64,000 nt of DNA from Solibacillus sp. FSL R7-0668 (GCF_038006205.1 NZ_JBBOUU010000001.1:1862001-1926000), one strand, 5' to 3'; numbered from the stretch's first letter, positions 1 to 10,957 are shown. Notes: a model not told the origin generated them from the sequence alone. Program-made: numbers and translations.

Positions 1-327
1 TGCGACCGCTTTACCGCCACGGAATTTAGCGAAAATCGGGAACATATGCCCCGCTACGGCAACAATTCCTAAAATAAGCGGATGGACGGTACTCTCTGCG
101 AAAATGGGTAAGAGTGGCAATAGGACTGCAGCCGTTCCTTTTAAAATATCGATTAGCAATACAGCAATACCCGGTTTTTTACCTAATACGCGAAATGTGT
201 TGGTCGTTCCTAAATTTCCGCTACCATGCTGGCGAATGTCCGTTTTGTAAAAAAGATTGCCAATCCATAGAGCCGATGGAATGGAACCGATTAAATAAGC
301 ACAAATAATAATCAAAGCATTAAACAA
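1..327 (-). CDS. plsY: Glycerol-3-phosphate acyltransferase PlsY (partial, N-terminal 109 residues)
   Basis: Integral membrane enzyme that transfers the acyl group of acyl-phosphate to glycerol-3-phosphate, the first step of phosphatidic acid synthesis in Gram-positives. The visible N-terminal half shows the family signature: a first membrane helix, the [10 protein letters not shown] motif, then [15 protein letters not shown] (the conserved GSGNxGxTNxxR loop), a second helix, and [17 protein letters not shown] at the window edge. The gene continues off the left edge. The start is TTG at 325-327, with an AGGAG ribosome binding site about 8 nt upstream. It is divergent from parE, as in Bacillus, where yneS/plsY lies beside parE-parC. 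Identification is firm from the motifs and the neighbourhood. Confidence 0.93.
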   Translation of the reverse strand, partial: MFNALIIICAYLIGSIPSALWIGNLFYKTDIRQHGSGNLGTTNTFRVLGKKPGIAVLLIDILKGTAAVLLPLLPIFAESTVHPLILGIVAVAGHMFPIFAKFRGGKAVA

Positions 328-683
328 GAGTTGTGCTCCTTTCGAAATTCAGAATTATTAGTTGGTACTAATAGTATGTATTGAATATTCTACACCGTTT
401 TCATTTAGAAGAAAAGAGGAATTATCAAATGAGTTTTGGTGAAGCTATAGAATCAGCCAAAACAGACATCAAAATAAATTCAAACGCAAATACGGAATTG
501 ATCATATATCGTATTGAAATGGAATACAACCCTTTTTATTTAGCTATGCCAATTTACCGATTCTCATAAAACTTACAGGAAAATAGTTACATTTGACGAA
601 AAAGTATTATAGGATATGCTTTTAAAGGGGCATTTTTGATGATACAATTAATCCTTGCAACGAATAAAACATCGCACATAACA
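328..683. other. Intergenic region between plsY and parE
   Basis: AT-rich spacer of the divergent plsY/parE pair. A 46-codon frame with an AGAGGAA site (ATG at 429, stop at 567-569) is present on the plus strand but shows no recognisable domain, so I do not call it. A second possible promoter, TTGACG (593-598) and TATGCT (615-620), spacer 16, precedes the better one listed for parE. Confidence 0.4.
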
Positions 684-712
684 TTGACAGCGTGCGATTT
701 TGGCGGTACGAT
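684..712 (+). promoter_or_regulatory. Predicted SigA-type promoter of parE-parC
   Basis: TTGACA at 684-689 and TACGAT at 707-712 with a 17-nt spacer, about 45 nt upstream of the parE start. A short inverted repeat (CGCAC...GTGCG, about 673-696) overlaps the -35 box. This is a prediction from the consensus only. Confidence 0.5.
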
Positions 713-758
713 TAGATAGAAATAGAACGTTTGTTTGTATTTTTGGAGGGGATTGCAT

Positions 759-2735
759 TTGGTAAAAAACCAAACAGGTGTTTCTTATAATGAAGATGCC
801 ATTCAAGTATTAGAGGGTTTAGAAGCCGTACGAAAAAGACCAGGGATGTATATTGGTTCCACGGATAGCCGAGGTCTTCACCACTTAGTGTATGAGATTG
901 TTGATAATGCTGTGGATGAAGCGCTTGCTGGATTTGGGAATCATATCATCGTGAAAATTCATGAAGATAATAGTATTAGTGTACGTGACCATGGTCGTGG
1001 TATGCCAACAGGAATGCATAAAATGGGCAAGCCAACGCCGGAAATTATTTTCACTGTGCTACATGCCGGTGGGAAGTTTGGTCAGGGTGGCTATAAAACA
1101 AGTGGTGGATTGCACGGTGTCGGTTCATCCGTGGTAAATGCCCTGTCGACATTTTTAGAAGTAACGATTCATCGTGAAGGACAAATCTATAAACAGCGAT
1201 TTGAAAACGGAGGAAAACCTGCTACTTCGTTAGATATTCTCGGAAAAACGAAAGAAAATGGGACATTAGTTCATTTCCTACCAGATCCTACAATTTTTTC
1301 AGTAACAAAATATAATTACGATACATTAGCTGAGCGTTTACGTGAGTCAGCCTTTTTATTAAAAGGTTTAAAAATTGAGCTGATTGATGAGCGCGGTGAA
1401 GGAAAGCACGAGTTTTTCCATTATGAAAGCGGTATCGAGGCATTTGTCGCTTATTTAAACGAAGAAAAAGACGTCTTGCATCCAGTCAAATATGTTGAAG
1501 GGGATATGCAGGAAATAGAGGTTGAATTTGCGTTCCAGTTTAACGATGGTTATTCTGAAACGATTTTGTCATTCGTAAATAACGTACGTACGCGAGATGG
1601 TGGTACGCACGAAACCGGTGCAAAAGCGGCAATGACACGTGTTTTTAATGATTACGCAAAAAAAATCGGCTTGCTAAAAGAAAAGGATAAAAACTTAGAA
1701 GGCGCTGATATTCGCGAAGGCTTAACGGCGATTGTTTCCGTACGAATTCCAGAAAATTTATTACAATTCGAAGGGCAAACAAAGGGCAAGCTTGGGACTT
1801 CCGAGGCGCGCTCAGCGGTGGATACCGTTGTTTCGGAAAAGCTGATGTATGTACTGGAGGAAAACGCAGAGCTATCGGCATCTCTTGTCCGTAAAGCGAT
1901 CCGTGCACAGCAAGTTCGTGAAGCAGCGCGCAAAGCACGTGATGATGCACGTAATGGCAAAAAGAAAAAATCCAGCACATTACTCTCTGGAAAATTAACG
2001 CCGGCACAATCAAAAAATGCAGCACGAAATGAACTATACCTAGTAGAGGGTGACTCTGCTGGTGGTTCTGCTAAACAAGGGCGTGACCGCACATTCCAGG
2101 CAATTTTACCACTGCGCGGAAAAGTCATTAACACGGAAAAAGCCAAGCTACAGGACATTATGAAAAACGAAGAGATTGCGACGATTATTCATACAATCGG
2201 TGCAGGTGTTGGCGCGGACTTTACAGTAGAGGATGCGGCCTATGACAAAGTCGTTATTATGACCGATGCCGATACGGATGGTGCGCATATCCAAGTGTTA
2301 CTTTTAACATTCTTCTATCGTTATATGCGCCCGTTAATGGAAGCCGGGAAGGTGTATATCGCGTTACCACCGCTTTATAAAGTATCGAAGGGCTCTGGTA
2401 AAAAGCAAGAGCTCCAATATGCTTGGACGGAAAATGAACTAGACGAAGCGATTAAAAAAATCGGTAAAGGCTATGTTATTCAACGTTATAAAGGTCTAGG
2501 TGAAATGAACGCCGACCAATTATGGGACACAACAATGAATCCAGAAACACGTACATTAATTCGTGTGAAAATCGAAGACGGTGCACGTGCAGAACGCCGT
2601 GTCACTACGCTAATGGGTGATAAAGTAGAGCCCCGCCGTAAATGGATTGAAACGAATGTCAACTTCGGCATGGAAGAGGATGCGAGCATTTTAGAAAATG
2701 AATTCATCCAGCATGAGGAGGTTAGTGACAAATGA
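759..2735 (+). CDS. parE: DNA topoisomerase IV subunit B
   Basis: ATPase subunit of topoisomerase IV, which decatenates sister chromosomes with ParC. The protein is 658 residues. The GHKL ATPase domain shows E46-IVDNAVDEA with the Mg-binding N50 and the GRGMP loop. A transducer domain follows. The TOPRIM domain has [14 protein letters not shown] near residue 428 and DADTDGAH near residue 500. I chose the TTG at 759, because GGAGG at 745-749 lies 9 nt upstream. TTG codons at 735 and 753 are in frame but badly spaced. The stop overlaps the parC start (ATGA). GyrB is the main alternative, but adjacency to a ParC-length partner and to plsY favours ParE. Confidence 0.95.
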   Translation: MVKNQTGVSYNEDAIQVLEGLEAVRKRPGMYIGSTDSRGLHHLVYEIVDNAVDEALAGFGNHIIVKIHEDNSISVRDHGRGMPTGMHKMGKPTPEIIFTVLHAGGKFGQGGYKTSGGLHGVGSSVVNALSTFLEVTIHREGQIYKQRFENGGKPATSLDILGKTKENGTLVHFLPDPTIFSVTKYNYDTLAERLRESAFLLKGLKIELIDERGEGKHEFFHYESGIEAFVAYLNEEKDVLHPVKYVEGDMQEIEVEFAFQFNDGYSETILSFVNNVRTRDGGTHETGAKAAMTRVFNDYAKKIGLLKEKDKNLEGADIREGLTAIVSVRIPENLLQFEGQTKGKLGTSEARSAVDTVVSEKLMYVLEENAELSASLVRKAIRAQQVREAARKARDDARNGKKKKSSTLLSGKLTPAQSKNAARNELYLVEGDSAGGSAKQGRDRTFQAILPLRGKVINTEKAKLQDIMKNEEIATIIHTIGAGVGADFTVEDAAYDKVVIMTDADTDGAHIQVLLLTFFYRYMRPLMEAGKVYIALPPLYKVSKGSGKKQELQYAWTENELDEAIKKIGKGYVIQRYKGLGEMNADQLWDTTMNPETRTLIRVKIEDGARAERRVTTLMGDKVEPRRKWIETNVNFGMEEDASILENEFIQHEEVSDK

Positions 2736-5161
2736 GCTCGGTAGAAAAATTTCAAGACTTACCATTAGAAGAAGTTATGGGTGACCGATTTGGTCGCTAT
2801 TCAAAATATATTATTCAAGACCGTGCGTTACCGGATACACGTGACGGATTAAAGCCCGTTCAACGCCGTATTTTATTTGCGATGTTTAACGAAGGCAACA
2901 CGAACGACAAGCCGTTCCGTAAATCCGCTAAAACGGTTGGTAACGTAATCGGTAACTATCATCCACACGGAGATTCATCGGTATATGATGCGATGGTGCG
3001 TATGAGTCAGGACTGGAAAAGCCGTCATATGTTAGTCGAAATGCACGGGAATAACGGTTCAGTTGATGGAGACCCAGCAGCTGCGATGCGTTATACCGAA
3101 GCGCGCTTATCAACCATTGCGGGAGAATTATTACGTGATTTAAATAAGGATACGGTTGATTTTGTGCCAAACTTTGATGATCAGGACATGGAGCCAACTG
3201 TCTTACCATCACGTTTCCCGAACCTTTTAGTAAACGGAGCGACAGGGATTTCAGCTGGTTATGCGACGGATATCCCACCACATAACTTAGAAGAAGCACT
3301 GAATGCGGTACTTATGCGTTTAGATAATAAAAACTGCACAGTCGATGAGCTAATGACGGTAATTAAAGGCCCAGATTTCCCAACAGGAGGGATTATTCAA
3401 GGGCTTGACGGCATTAAAAAAGCGTACGAAACAGGTAAGGGTAAAATCATTGTGCGCTCTCGTACGGAAATCGAGCAGTTAAAGGGTAATAAAGAGCAAA
3501 TCGTGATTACTGAAATTCCGTTTGAAGTGAATAAAGCCAATATGATTCGTAAAATGGATGAGTTACGGGTGAGTGACCGCCGTTTAGATGGCATTGCAGA
3601 AATTCGCGATGAATCCGATCGAGATGGCCTTCGCATTGTCATTGAATTGAAGAAAGATGTACAGGCACAAGGTATTCTGCATTTCTTATTAAAATCAACA
3701 GACCTACAAGTATCGTATAACTTTAATATGATTGCGATTCATAACCGCCGTCCAATGATGATGACCCTACCATTAATGCTAGATGCCTACATCGATCACC
3801 AAAAGGAGATCGTGCGACGTCGTACAGCCTTTGATTTAAAGCGTGCCAAAGACCGTTTACATATTGTCGAAGGGTTAATGAAGGCATTATCGATTTTAGA
3901 TCAAGTTATTGAAACGATTCGTGCGTCAAAGGACAAGCGCGATGCCAAAAATAATATTATCGACAAATTCGGCTTTACAGAAGTGCAAGCTGAAGCGATT
4001 GTCAGCTTGCAACTGTATCGTTTAACAAATACTGATATTACACAGCTACAACAAGAGCAAGAAGAGCTGAATCAACAAATCGTTAAATTAACGGCGATTT
4101 TAGAAGATGAAAAGAAGCTCATTCGTGTCATTAAAACAGAGCTTACAGACATTAAAAAGCGCTTCTCATTACCTCGTCTTTCTACAATTGAAGCGGAAAT
4201 CGAGGAAATCAAAGTAACGCGTGATGTACTCGTGCCAAGTGAAGAGGTTGTTGTTACGGTGACGAAGGATGGCTATGTCAAACGGACAAGCCTTCGTTCG
4301 TACAACGCGTCAAACGGCAAAGATTTCGCGATGAAAGAATCCGATTATTTGCTATATGAAGCGCATTCCAATACGCAGCACCACTTACTGCTCTTTACCA
4401 ATCGAGGCAACTATATTTATCAGCCGGTGCATGAGTTGCCAGATATTCGTTGGAAAGACTTAGGCCAGCATATTTCAAGTATTGTGCCACTTGATCAAAA
4501 CGAAGAAATCATCGAGGTCATTGGCATTGAAACATTTGAACAACAGGATGTTTTTGTGTTTACGGCAACGAAAGATGGTCAAATTAAGCGTTCAGCGCTA
4601 GCAGATTATGTTGTAACACGTTATTCAAAGCCAATTAAGACAATGAATCTAAAAGGCGAGGACGAGATGATCTTCGCGCGTCTTGTGACGGAAAATGAAG
4701 AAGTATTGCTATCGACCAATACAAGCTATACAATTCGTTTCCCAATGAATGATTTGCCGATTACTGGGGTCAAAACGGCTGGTGTAAAAGGGATGGTTAT
4801 TAAAGAAGGCGAGCATTTAGCCGGTGTAGCTATTTTAACGCCTGAAGAAGATCAAGAGTTAATCATTGTGACCCAGCGCGGCGCAGTGAAGCGTATGCTT
4901 ATCGGAGAAATTGAGTTAGGCAACCGTGCCAAACGCGGGGTTGTCATTTTAAAAGAATTAAAAGCGAATCCACATCGTATTTTTGCGATTTTAGTCGTGA
5001 ATTTTAGAAATACTTTTACAATTGAAACCGAAAAAGGTATACAAGAATCTATTGCGGTGACGAATTTAACACGTGCTGACCGTTATTCAAATGGCTCATT
5101 ACGTATCGATACAGAGGGTGACGGTGCGATTATCCGCGCATTTGTGGAGAAGATGGAGTAA
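2732..5161 (+). CDS. parC: DNA topoisomerase IV subunit A
   Basis: DNA-breaking subunit of topoisomerase IV. The protein is 809 residues, a usual ParC length. The winged-helix region contains [14 protein letters not shown], the quinolone-resistance-determining stretch [15 protein letters not shown], and [11 protein letters not shown] with the catalytic tyrosine near residue 121. The C-terminal third holds beta-pinwheel repeats (for example [13 protein letters not shown] and QRGAVKRML). A GAGGAGG site precedes the ATG, which overlaps the parE stop by 4 nt, implying translational coupling. A rho-independent terminator follows. Confidence 0.96.
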   Translation: MSSVEKFQDLPLEEVMGDRFGRYSKYIIQDRALPDTRDGLKPVQRRILFAMFNEGNTNDKPFRKSAKTVGNVIGNYHPHGDSSVYDAMVRMSQDWKSRHMLVEMHGNNGSVDGDPAAAMRYTEARLSTIAGELLRDLNKDTVDFVPNFDDQDMEPTVLPSRFPNLLVNGATGISAGYATDIPPHNLEEALNAVLMRLDNKNCTVDELMTVIKGPDFPTGGIIQGLDGIKKAYETGKGKIIVRSRTEIEQLKGNKEQIVITEIPFEVNKANMIRKMDELRVSDRRLDGIAEIRDESDRDGLRIVIELKKDVQAQGILHFLLKSTDLQVSYNFNMIAIHNRRPMMMTLPLMLDAYIDHQKEIVRRRTAFDLKRAKDRLHIVEGLMKALSILDQVIETIRASKDKRDAKNNIIDKFGFTEVQAEAIVSLQLYRLTNTDITQLQQEQEELNQQIVKLTAILEDEKKLIRVIKTELTDIKKRFSLPRLSTIEAEIEEIKVTRDVLVPSEEVVVTVTKDGYVKRTSLRSYNASNGKDFAMKESDYLLYEAHSNTQHHLLLFTNRGNYIYQPVHELPDIRWKDLGQHISSIVPLDQNEEIIEVIGIETFEQQDVFVFTATKDGQIKRSALADYVVTRYSKPIKTMNLKGEDEMIFARLVTENEEVLLSTNTSYTIRFPMNDLPITGVKTAGVKGMVIKEGEHLAGVAILTPEEDQELIIVTQRGAVKRMLIGEIELGNRAKRGVVILKELKANPHRIFAILVVNFRNTFTIETEKGIQESIAVTNLTRADRYSNGSLRIDTEGDGAIIRAFVEKME

Positions 5162-5208
5162 TCGAGAGCCATTTCATAAAGTTGGCGAACCTTAAATAAC
5201 GCTAATAA

Positions 5209-5256
5209 AAAAAGCAAACAATCATTGATACATTAGTGATTGTTTGCTTTTCTTTT
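5209..5256. terminator. Rho-independent terminator after parC
   Basis: A perfect stem, AGCAAACAATCA with TGATTGTTTGCT, is followed by a T-rich run. It lies between the convergent parC and the minus-strand gene at 5288, so it may act in both directions. Confidence 0.85.
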
Positions 5257-5287
5257 GTCTCCAATTCTCCATAAGGAAAGAATTGAA

Positions 5288-5797
5288 TTAGTATTGTATG
5301 TCTAGACGACTTTTAACTTGTTTGACCATTTCATGTTTTTCATCATGCATCGCGTCATAAAAGTCGTTAGTATTTTTGAAATCCATTGTGATAAAACGTG
5401 TTGCTTGCAAAGCCTGATATAAATCAGCAACATTTTCTTCTGAAATGGAAGTATCCGTTATATAACTATGGAGATAAATTTGGATATCATTTATTCGACC
5501 TTGCCATTCGTGATGTACTACACCTCCACTAAACATTAGACTTGTTGTGTAATCCAGCTCAGCAAAAAGCTTGTTTAAATAATCTTTGTCTTCAATCATA
5601 TCCGTTAAGGGTTGACTGAAATCCCATTCTAAAAGTTCATCAACGGTATTCCGCAATAATAAGTTTGCATAAAAGTATTGATTGCTCATTTCCCTTTCTA
5701 TTTGATGTACTTGTTCTTTTGCCGTATAAGTCCACCAAATAAGACCACATAAAGCGCCCAGAACTAAGACTCTTACAAGGATTTTTAACTGACCCAT
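5288..5797 (-). CDS. Membrane-anchored protein of unknown function
   Basis: A 169-residue protein I do not recognise. Residues about 5-22 form one hydrophobic helix (ILVRVLVLGALCGLIWW), followed by a hydrophilic, probably extracellular helical region rich in Asp, Glu and Tyr. This suggests a single-pass or signal-anchored protein. The ATG at 5795-5797 is preceded by GGAG at suitable spacing. The frame stays open further upstream, but without a better ribosome binding site. It is a single gene convergent with parC, with no informative neighbours. The reading frame looks real; function is unknown. Confidence 0.65.
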   Translation of the reverse strand: MGQLKILVRVLVLGALCGLIWWTYTAKEQVHQIEREMSNQYFYANLLLRNTVDELLEWDFSQPLTDMIEDKDYLNKLFAELDYTTSLMFSGGVVHHEWQGRINDIQIYLHSYITDTSISEENVADLYQALQATRFITMDFKNTNDFYDAMHDEKHEMVKQVKSRLDIQY

Positions 5798-6047
5798 CTC
5801 TATCACGCTCCAATTTTTAATATAATTGTATCGTATTGGGGGAAAGGCTTGAACCGAAAACAAAAAAGTCGTAATGTAAATGAAAGATAGAATGCTATTT
5901 TAGTGGTTTCACGAATTTTGAAATTAGCTAGAAAAGGGAATGACTGAGGATTAGACTAGCATGTTGCTAGTTTTAGAATTTCATATCATATATAATTTGC
6001 CATGAGCTACTGGAGCAAAACTTTTGAAAGAAAACGCAGGTGAAGGA

Positions 6048-7643
6048 ATGAATATACAACAATTTGAAAAAGATGTTTCTAAAGTGATACTAAAGCGCGG
6101 CAAGGATTATTATGAAATGGGTGCTATTAATGAACTGGAACAAGTGGCCGCAAATGCGTGGCGTGCATCAGTTATCGGAACGAATCCGTATTTTGTCTAT
6201 GTGGAGCTAGAAGATGAACGGATTACAGTGTCGCAATGTGATTGTCCATTTGATGGCCTCTGTAAACATGAGGTAGCCGCTTATTTTGCGATTCGGCAAG
6301 CATTCCATACGAAGCCAGAAGTGGACTTTACAGCGCTGTTTAATCAATTCACTCAGCAGGAGCTTGTTGCGTTGTTGGCTGATATTGTTTCAAAGGATCC
6401 GTTGTTGCAAAAGCGCTTTATCCTAATGAAGAAGAAAGAAGCCGTTACGACAGAGATGCTAATTGGACAAACTAAGGCTACCATCGCCAAGTTATTTAAT
6501 GCTTATTTACGCACACAAAATGAGCTTACATTAGATGAGCTAATAGAGCATTTCCAAGAAGTGGCCGAACAAGCGGTCAAGCGCTTTTTAAAGGAGCCGA
6601 TTGTCGGATTAGAGCTGATTTCGCTTTGTATGGAGCAATTAAATGGTATGGAAGATGATATGCCGATGTGGGTATATGAGCAAATGGAAGCGGAATTAGA
6701 CGAAGCTTTACTTGAAATGCTCGATCAAATAACAGACAATGCTCAAGCAATCATGATGAGCAATTGGCTATTGAATCGCTTTTGGCATAATGCAAAGGCA
6801 AATATTGCTCATCTATTTTTACTCGAGGCGGCCATTCAAATTAGCGCCATTTCCAATGCAAAATATCATATAATTGAGACAATTGAACGCTATGCTATAA
6901 GTCGAAATGACAAGGAATTAGGTCAGCAATTTCACTTTTCATTGCTAATGGAGGTTGGTGTTGAGGAGGAAATTATCCAATTCATTCGGCAAGAGCAGCC
7001 GTCCACTAAAATACGTAACTTGCTAATTGATTATTGTGTAGATGAAAAACGTTATGACGAGGCATTGCAGCTATGCGCGGATGGCATCGAGCATCCAGAT
7101 ACACCATATTATGCTCGCACACGTTGGTTAAAACAGGCGTATCATGTTCATAAACAAATGGATAATCTCGCTGCCCAACGGATGATTGCTTTCGAGCTTG
7201 CCTTAGATTGTGATTTAGAAACGATTAAAGATTTAAAGGCGTTGTATGAGGAGGAGCCAGAGCTTTGGCAAGACGTTTCAAAGGACTTGGTGCTGATGAT
7301 TGAACAAAAAAGCCCTGATTCGTACAAATACCCGCTCGTTTTAGATTTATTAGAGGAGTGGGAGCGCCTGCTTTATTACTGTCAGAAAAACCCACAGGAA
7401 ATTTTAGCCTATTGCGAAAATTTGCAGCCATATTATCGAGCAGAAGTAGAACAATTGCTAGCGCAGCTCGTATTAGCGCAGTCACAGCGTGCATCAAATC
7501 GTAGTCATTATCGTGAGCTAGCAAATATACTAGAGCGTTTATTCGCTTTAGGATATGAAGAAAAGGGACGAGAATTGATTCACTATTTACGCACGACCTA
7601 TCCACGAAAAACTGCATTACAGGAAATATTGGATTTACTCTAA
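6048..7643 (+). CDS. SWIM zinc-finger protein
   Basis: A 531-residue protein with a SWIM zinc finger near the N-terminus: C64-x-C66-x5-C72-x-H74 (CDCPFDGLCKH). The rest is a long alpha-helical region resembling stacked helical repeats. SWIM domains bind DNA or proteins. In Firmicutes they are often found with or fused to SNF2-type helicases, but no helicase lies nearby here, so the partner, if any, is elsewhere. The ATG at 6048 follows AGGTGAAGGA. An in-frame TTG at 6024 is less likely. It is monocistronic and ends at a terminator. The domain call is firm; the cellular role is not known. Confidence 0.8.
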   Translation: MNIQQFEKDVSKVILKRGKDYYEMGAINELEQVAANAWRASVIGTNPYFVYVELEDERITVSQCDCPFDGLCKHEVAAYFAIRQAFHTKPEVDFTALFNQFTQQELVALLADIVSKDPLLQKRFILMKKKEAVTTEMLIGQTKATIAKLFNAYLRTQNELTLDELIEHFQEVAEQAVKRFLKEPIVGLELISLCMEQLNGMEDDMPMWVYEQMEAELDEALLEMLDQITDNAQAIMMSNWLLNRFWHNAKANIAHLFLLEAAIQISAISNAKYHIIETIERYAISRNDKELGQQFHFSLLMEVGVEEEIIQFIRQEQPSTKIRNLLIDYCVDEKRYDEALQLCADGIEHPDTPYYARTRWLKQAYHVHKQMDNLAAQRMIAFELALDCDLETIKDLKALYEEEPELWQDVSKDLVLMIEQKSPDSYKYPLVLDLLEEWERLLYYCQKNPQEILAYCENLQPYYRAEVEQLLAQLVLAQSQRASNRSHYRELANILERLFALGYEEKGRELIHYLRTTYPRKTALQEILDLL

Positions 7644-7650
7644 CTGAACT

Positions 7651-7692
7651 AACCGAGTAGGGGCGTTAATGACGCTTTTACTCGGTTTTTGA
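7651..7692 (+). terminator. Rho-independent terminator of the SWIM gene
   Basis: AACCGAGTA and TACTCGGTT form the stem, with a small inner GCGTTAATGACGC hairpin, followed by T5. Confidence 0.75.
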
Positions 7693-7877
7693 TTATTCTT
7701 TCAATGTTATGAAACGCCTCTAATCATTGTACGCCGTCATGAAATATTCAAAGAAACTTCGCTGTTATTTCGCAATTTTTCCAATTTTCCTTCACCGGTA
7801 TTTCCATCTTATTTCACAACTGCCTGCTAATATTGGAAATCGAGATACATTATTTACCGTTAAAGGAGGTGTTAATA

Positions 7878-8819
7878 ATGAAGAAGCGATTCCTCGTGTT
7901 CCTAGCCGTAATGAGCATTTATTTCGTTAGTTCACTCGTCTTTGATGAAAGATTTGTGATCCAAGCAGCCGCGCCAACGATTCAAAAGGATATTCCAAAA
8001 GATACATATTGTGAAGTATGCAATATGGTGGTCTATCGGGAAAGTCATAAAATGGGAAAGTTTTCGGCAAAAGCGATTACATCTAAAGGGAAAACCTTGT
8101 ATTACGATGACATCGGCTGCTTAGTCTTTGATGAGACACGCACAAAAACGACGAATACAAAATATGTTCGCGATTATCATTCATCGAAATGGATTTCAGT
8201 CGATACGGCCATTATTGTAAAATCAAATCTAAAATCGCCAATGAACTGGGGCTATATTTATTTTTCCACTCAAAAACAGGCGAATGCTTACCTAGCTAAA
8301 AATAAAAAAGCCAAGATTGTCGCATTGAGCACGATCAAAGAAGAGGCGACTAAGCGTTATCAAAATCAATTTGGTGAAAAAAGGACGGATAAAAAGATAA
8401 GCGCCCCAACAGCCGCATCATCGAAGACATCTTTATCGCAGGACGTACCAAATCATACGGATTGTGCGTTTTGCAATATGGTGGTCTATAAAAAAGATTC
8501 ACCATTCGGAAAGTTTTCAGCACAGGCTATTCAGAAAAGTGGCAAGGTACGCTATTACGATGACATTAGCTGCTTGCTTTACAATGAAGTGAAAGATAAA
8601 GCATCAAATGCAAAATATGTCCGTGATTATACGACGATGAATTGGATTGTGGCTGAGAAGGCAACGTATGTGAAAACGACATTACAATCCCCAATGGATG
8701 ATGGCTATGTTTTTTTTGCGAAAGCAGAGGATGCTAAAAAATACGTTGCTAAAAACAAAGGAACGAAAATTGTCACTTTCCAAGCAGTCAAAAAGGAAGC
8801 GATTCAACGCTATAAATAA
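7878..8819 (+). CDS. Exported protein with two NosL-like domains
   Basis: A 313-residue protein with an N-terminal signal peptide (KKRFLVFLAVMSIYFVSS, cleavage near the QAAA region) and two tandem NosL-fold units. Each unit starts with a Cys pair (YCEVCNMVVY, then DCAFCNMVVY), followed by GKFSAQAI, YYDDIxCL, KYVRDY, and an Asn-Trp-Ile plus PMxxGY segment. NosL proteins bind Cu(I) and assist nitrous oxide reductase, but no nos genes are present here, so metal or thiol chemistry at the cell surface is inferred. AAAGGAGG precedes the ATG at 7878. Its neighbours include another NosL-bearing protein (9291) and a thioredoxin (11037). Confidence 0.75.
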   Translation: MKKRFLVFLAVMSIYFVSSLVFDERFVIQAAAPTIQKDIPKDTYCEVCNMVVYRESHKMGKFSAKAITSKGKTLYYDDIGCLVFDETRTKTTNTKYVRDYHSSKWISVDTAIIVKSNLKSPMNWGYIYFSTQKQANAYLAKNKKAKIVALSTIKEEATKRYQNQFGEKRTDKKISAPTAASSKTSLSQDVPNHTDCAFCNMVVYKKDSPFGKFSAQAIQKSGKVRYYDDISCLLYNEVKDKASNAKYVRDYTTMNWIVAEKATYVKTTLQSPMDDGYVFFAKAEDAKKYVAKNKGTKIVTFQAVKKEAIQRYK

Positions 8820-8915
8820 CAAAAATAGAATATTCGTAATATGTGGTGGAATGTAATATCTAAAAAATTATATTTCACTAATCAATTGAACAATTTTATT
8901 TAGGAAGGTGATTTT

Positions 8916-9194
8916 GTGAAAGAATGTTTGATTTGTAAAGAGTATTTCAAAGTAGACTCTCACATTGAACAACATTTAAGTGAATGTATTCCTAAATTCT
9001 TTAACAAAGAACTACAAGTACAATTTAATAGAATTCGTGTGGGTGTTCTTTTGCTGACGGGCTTTGACGGGAAATACCTATACGGACAAATGAATGGTTA
9101 TGATGCAGTCTTCGATATAACAGATTCAGATTATAATTTTTATTTTAAAGGAACGACTAAAGAAATGTTAGCAATTTTTGGGGAAGATTCTTAA
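8916..9194 (+). CDS. Small zinc-finger-like protein, unknown function
   Basis: A 92-residue cytoplasmic protein starting at GTG, with AGGAAGG upstream. The N-terminus reads ECLICKEYF followed by an IEQHLSEC segment. The CxxC...H...C spacing could ligate a zinc ion. The remainder (RVGVLLLTGFDGKYLYG, then AVFDITDSDYNFYF) suggests a small beta-rich domain. No known family is recognised. It sits between two genes for exported NosL-domain proteins, but whether it belongs with them functionally is unknown. Confidence 0.6.
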   Translation: MKECLICKEYFKVDSHIEQHLSECIPKFFNKELQVQFNRIRVGVLLLTGFDGKYLYGQMNGYDAVFDITDSDYNFYFKGTTKEMLAIFGEDS

Positions 9195-9290
9195 ACATTC
9201 TGACCAAATTGTATAATACACAAAAATAATTATAAAGGGTATTTCATCATTACATATTACGAATGCCCCAAAAATAGAGGAGATGAACCG

Positions 9291-10934
9291 ATGAAGAAAC
9301 TAAGCATAATCGGATTTTTACTTTGTGGATTTTTTCTGATGTCCATGATGATTAATCCACCTGCATATGCAGCAGCTCAAGAGGTGCAAGCTTTAATAAA
9401 TGGCGAAATTCATTATTATGATAGCCTTCATGCTGCATTTTTGGAGGAATGGAATGAGGGGACAAGCTATGAGAAAAAAGTACAAGATTTTCATTCAAAA
9501 AAATGGATTCCTGTAGAAACAGCAACCCTTGTCAAACTAAGCGATTCAAAAATGATTTATTTTGCTAAGGAAAAAGAAGCCAATCGATATATCCAAAAAC
9601 ATCAAAAAACAAAAGTTCCCTTGCAATCTGTCAAAAACAAAGCAAAAGTAGCATACAAAAAGCAAGCACCTGAAATTCAATTAACGCTTGATACAACACA
9701 GCCTACAAATCAGGCAATAACGATTACTTCAACGATTAAAAGCAAGCACAATTTAGCTGTGAAGAAATGGGCTGCCGGTAAAAAAGCGGCACATCAGTTT
9801 TCTATGAAAGACACAACCATTCAAGAGGATGCATTTACCGTAACAGCAAATGGCCTTTATACCGTATATGCATTAGATAAAAAAGGGAATAAAGCGACAA
9901 AGACCATTGAAATTACAAATATTGACCAAGTAAAGCCAACGATTTCATTAACACCACATACAACAGACTTAACGAATCAAAATGTCACAATCAAAGCTTC
10001 GGTCAAAGACAATGGAGCACTTACTACAAAATGGGCAATGGGAAATCAAACGACGGATTATTTCACAGTAAACGGTGAAGTATTAACAGCTGATATGTTT
10101 AGCGTCAATCAAAATGGCGTATATACCGTTTACGCCAAGGATGCTGCTGGCAATGAACAGCTACAAACGATTGAGATTACGAATATCGACAAGTCATTAC
10201 CAGTCATTCATTTATCTGTTCCTGAAGATGGCATTACCGAGGTCAGCAAAAAAATTCAAGTTGATGTGTCAGATGAGAGTGGAATTAAGGATCGAAAATG
10301 GGCATTTGGTGAAAAAACCGTAGCTTATTTTGCGGATAAAGGCTCAAGAATGGCACCACTACAAAATGCTAATCAAAAAGATAAAATCATCGCATTAAAA
10401 AACGGCGTCTACACAGTGTATGCTGAGGATCAATTAGGAAATAAAACGGTAGAAACGATTACACTGGACGGCATTCAACCCTTTTCAGAGGTAACGCAAG
10501 AAGGGGTGCAATGTGAAGTATGTCGTATGGATTTATTTAAGACAGACCCACATAAAGTATATTCCGCAAAAGCAATCGATGAGGAAGGCTATACGCATTT
10601 CTTCTGTCGAACAGGCTGTATGTACCATCAGCAAAATGCCAACAATAAAGCATTTGATGAACGCTATATCCGTAATTATGGTGCTGCACAGCCACGCCTA
10701 AATAACTGGATTTCCTCAGATAATGCGATTACCGTAAAATATAAATCTGATGAAACGGCAAAAGGATTAATGGGCTGGAAATTATTCCATTTCGCAACAG
10801 TTTCAGAGGCCGCAAATTATTTAGGTGTACAAAATGAGCAAGTCGTAGTAGAACCTATAGAAAAAATTATCGAGTATACGAAAACGAATAATAAAGGGAT
10901 GAATTACCAGTATACAGTAGATAAAAGAAATTAA
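9291..10934 (+). CDS. Exported Ig-like repeat protein with a C-terminal NosL-like domain
   Basis: A 547-residue protein with a clear signal peptide (IIGFLLCGFFLMSMM, cleavage near AYAAA). After a short domain with a KKWIPVETATLVK motif, also seen in the NosL-type protein upstream, come three related Ig-like repeats at about residues 125-215, 216-300 and 301-392. Each ends in a NGVYTVYAxDxxGN signature. The C-terminus (from about 408) is a NosL-like unit with CEVCRMDLF, KAIDEEGY and FFCRTGCM. The repeats look like spacers that place the Cys-rich unit away from the membrane or wall. No sortase motif is seen. A terminator follows. The role is inferred to be extracytoplasmic metal or redox handling. 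Confidence 0.72.
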   Translation: MKKLSIIGFLLCGFFLMSMMINPPAYAAAQEVQALINGEIHYYDSLHAAFLEEWNEGTSYEKKVQDFHSKKWIPVETATLVKLSDSKMIYFAKEKEANRYIQKHQKTKVPLQSVKNKAKVAYKKQAPEIQLTLDTTQPTNQAITITSTIKSKHNLAVKKWAAGKKAAHQFSMKDTTIQEDAFTVTANGLYTVYALDKKGNKATKTIEITNIDQVKPTISLTPHTTDLTNQNVTIKASVKDNGALTTKWAMGNQTTDYFTVNGEVLTADMFSVNQNGVYTVYAKDAAGNEQLQTIEITNIDKSLPVIHLSVPEDGITEVSKKIQVDVSDESGIKDRKWAFGEKTVAYFADKGSRMAPLQNANQKDKIIALKNGVYTVYAEDQLGNKTVETITLDGIQPFSEVTQEGVQCEVCRMDLFKTDPHKVYSAKAIDEEGYTHFFCRTGCMYHQQNANNKAFDERYIRNYGAAQPRLNNWISSDNAITVKYKSDETAKGLMGWKLFHFATVSEAANYLGVQNEQVVVEPIEKIIEYTKTNNKGMNYQYTVDKRN

Positions 10935-10957
10935 TGAGGTTGAAAATGTAGACAACG

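Noticed and set aside
429-569. 46-codon frame with AGAGGAA upstream between plsY and parE
   Set aside because: The first residues resemble a DUF805 start, but the rest does not, and there is no other support.
1645-2158. Two long minus-strand frames inside parE
   Set aside because: They are complementary shadows of a strongly conserved gene, with no ribosome binding sites or domains.
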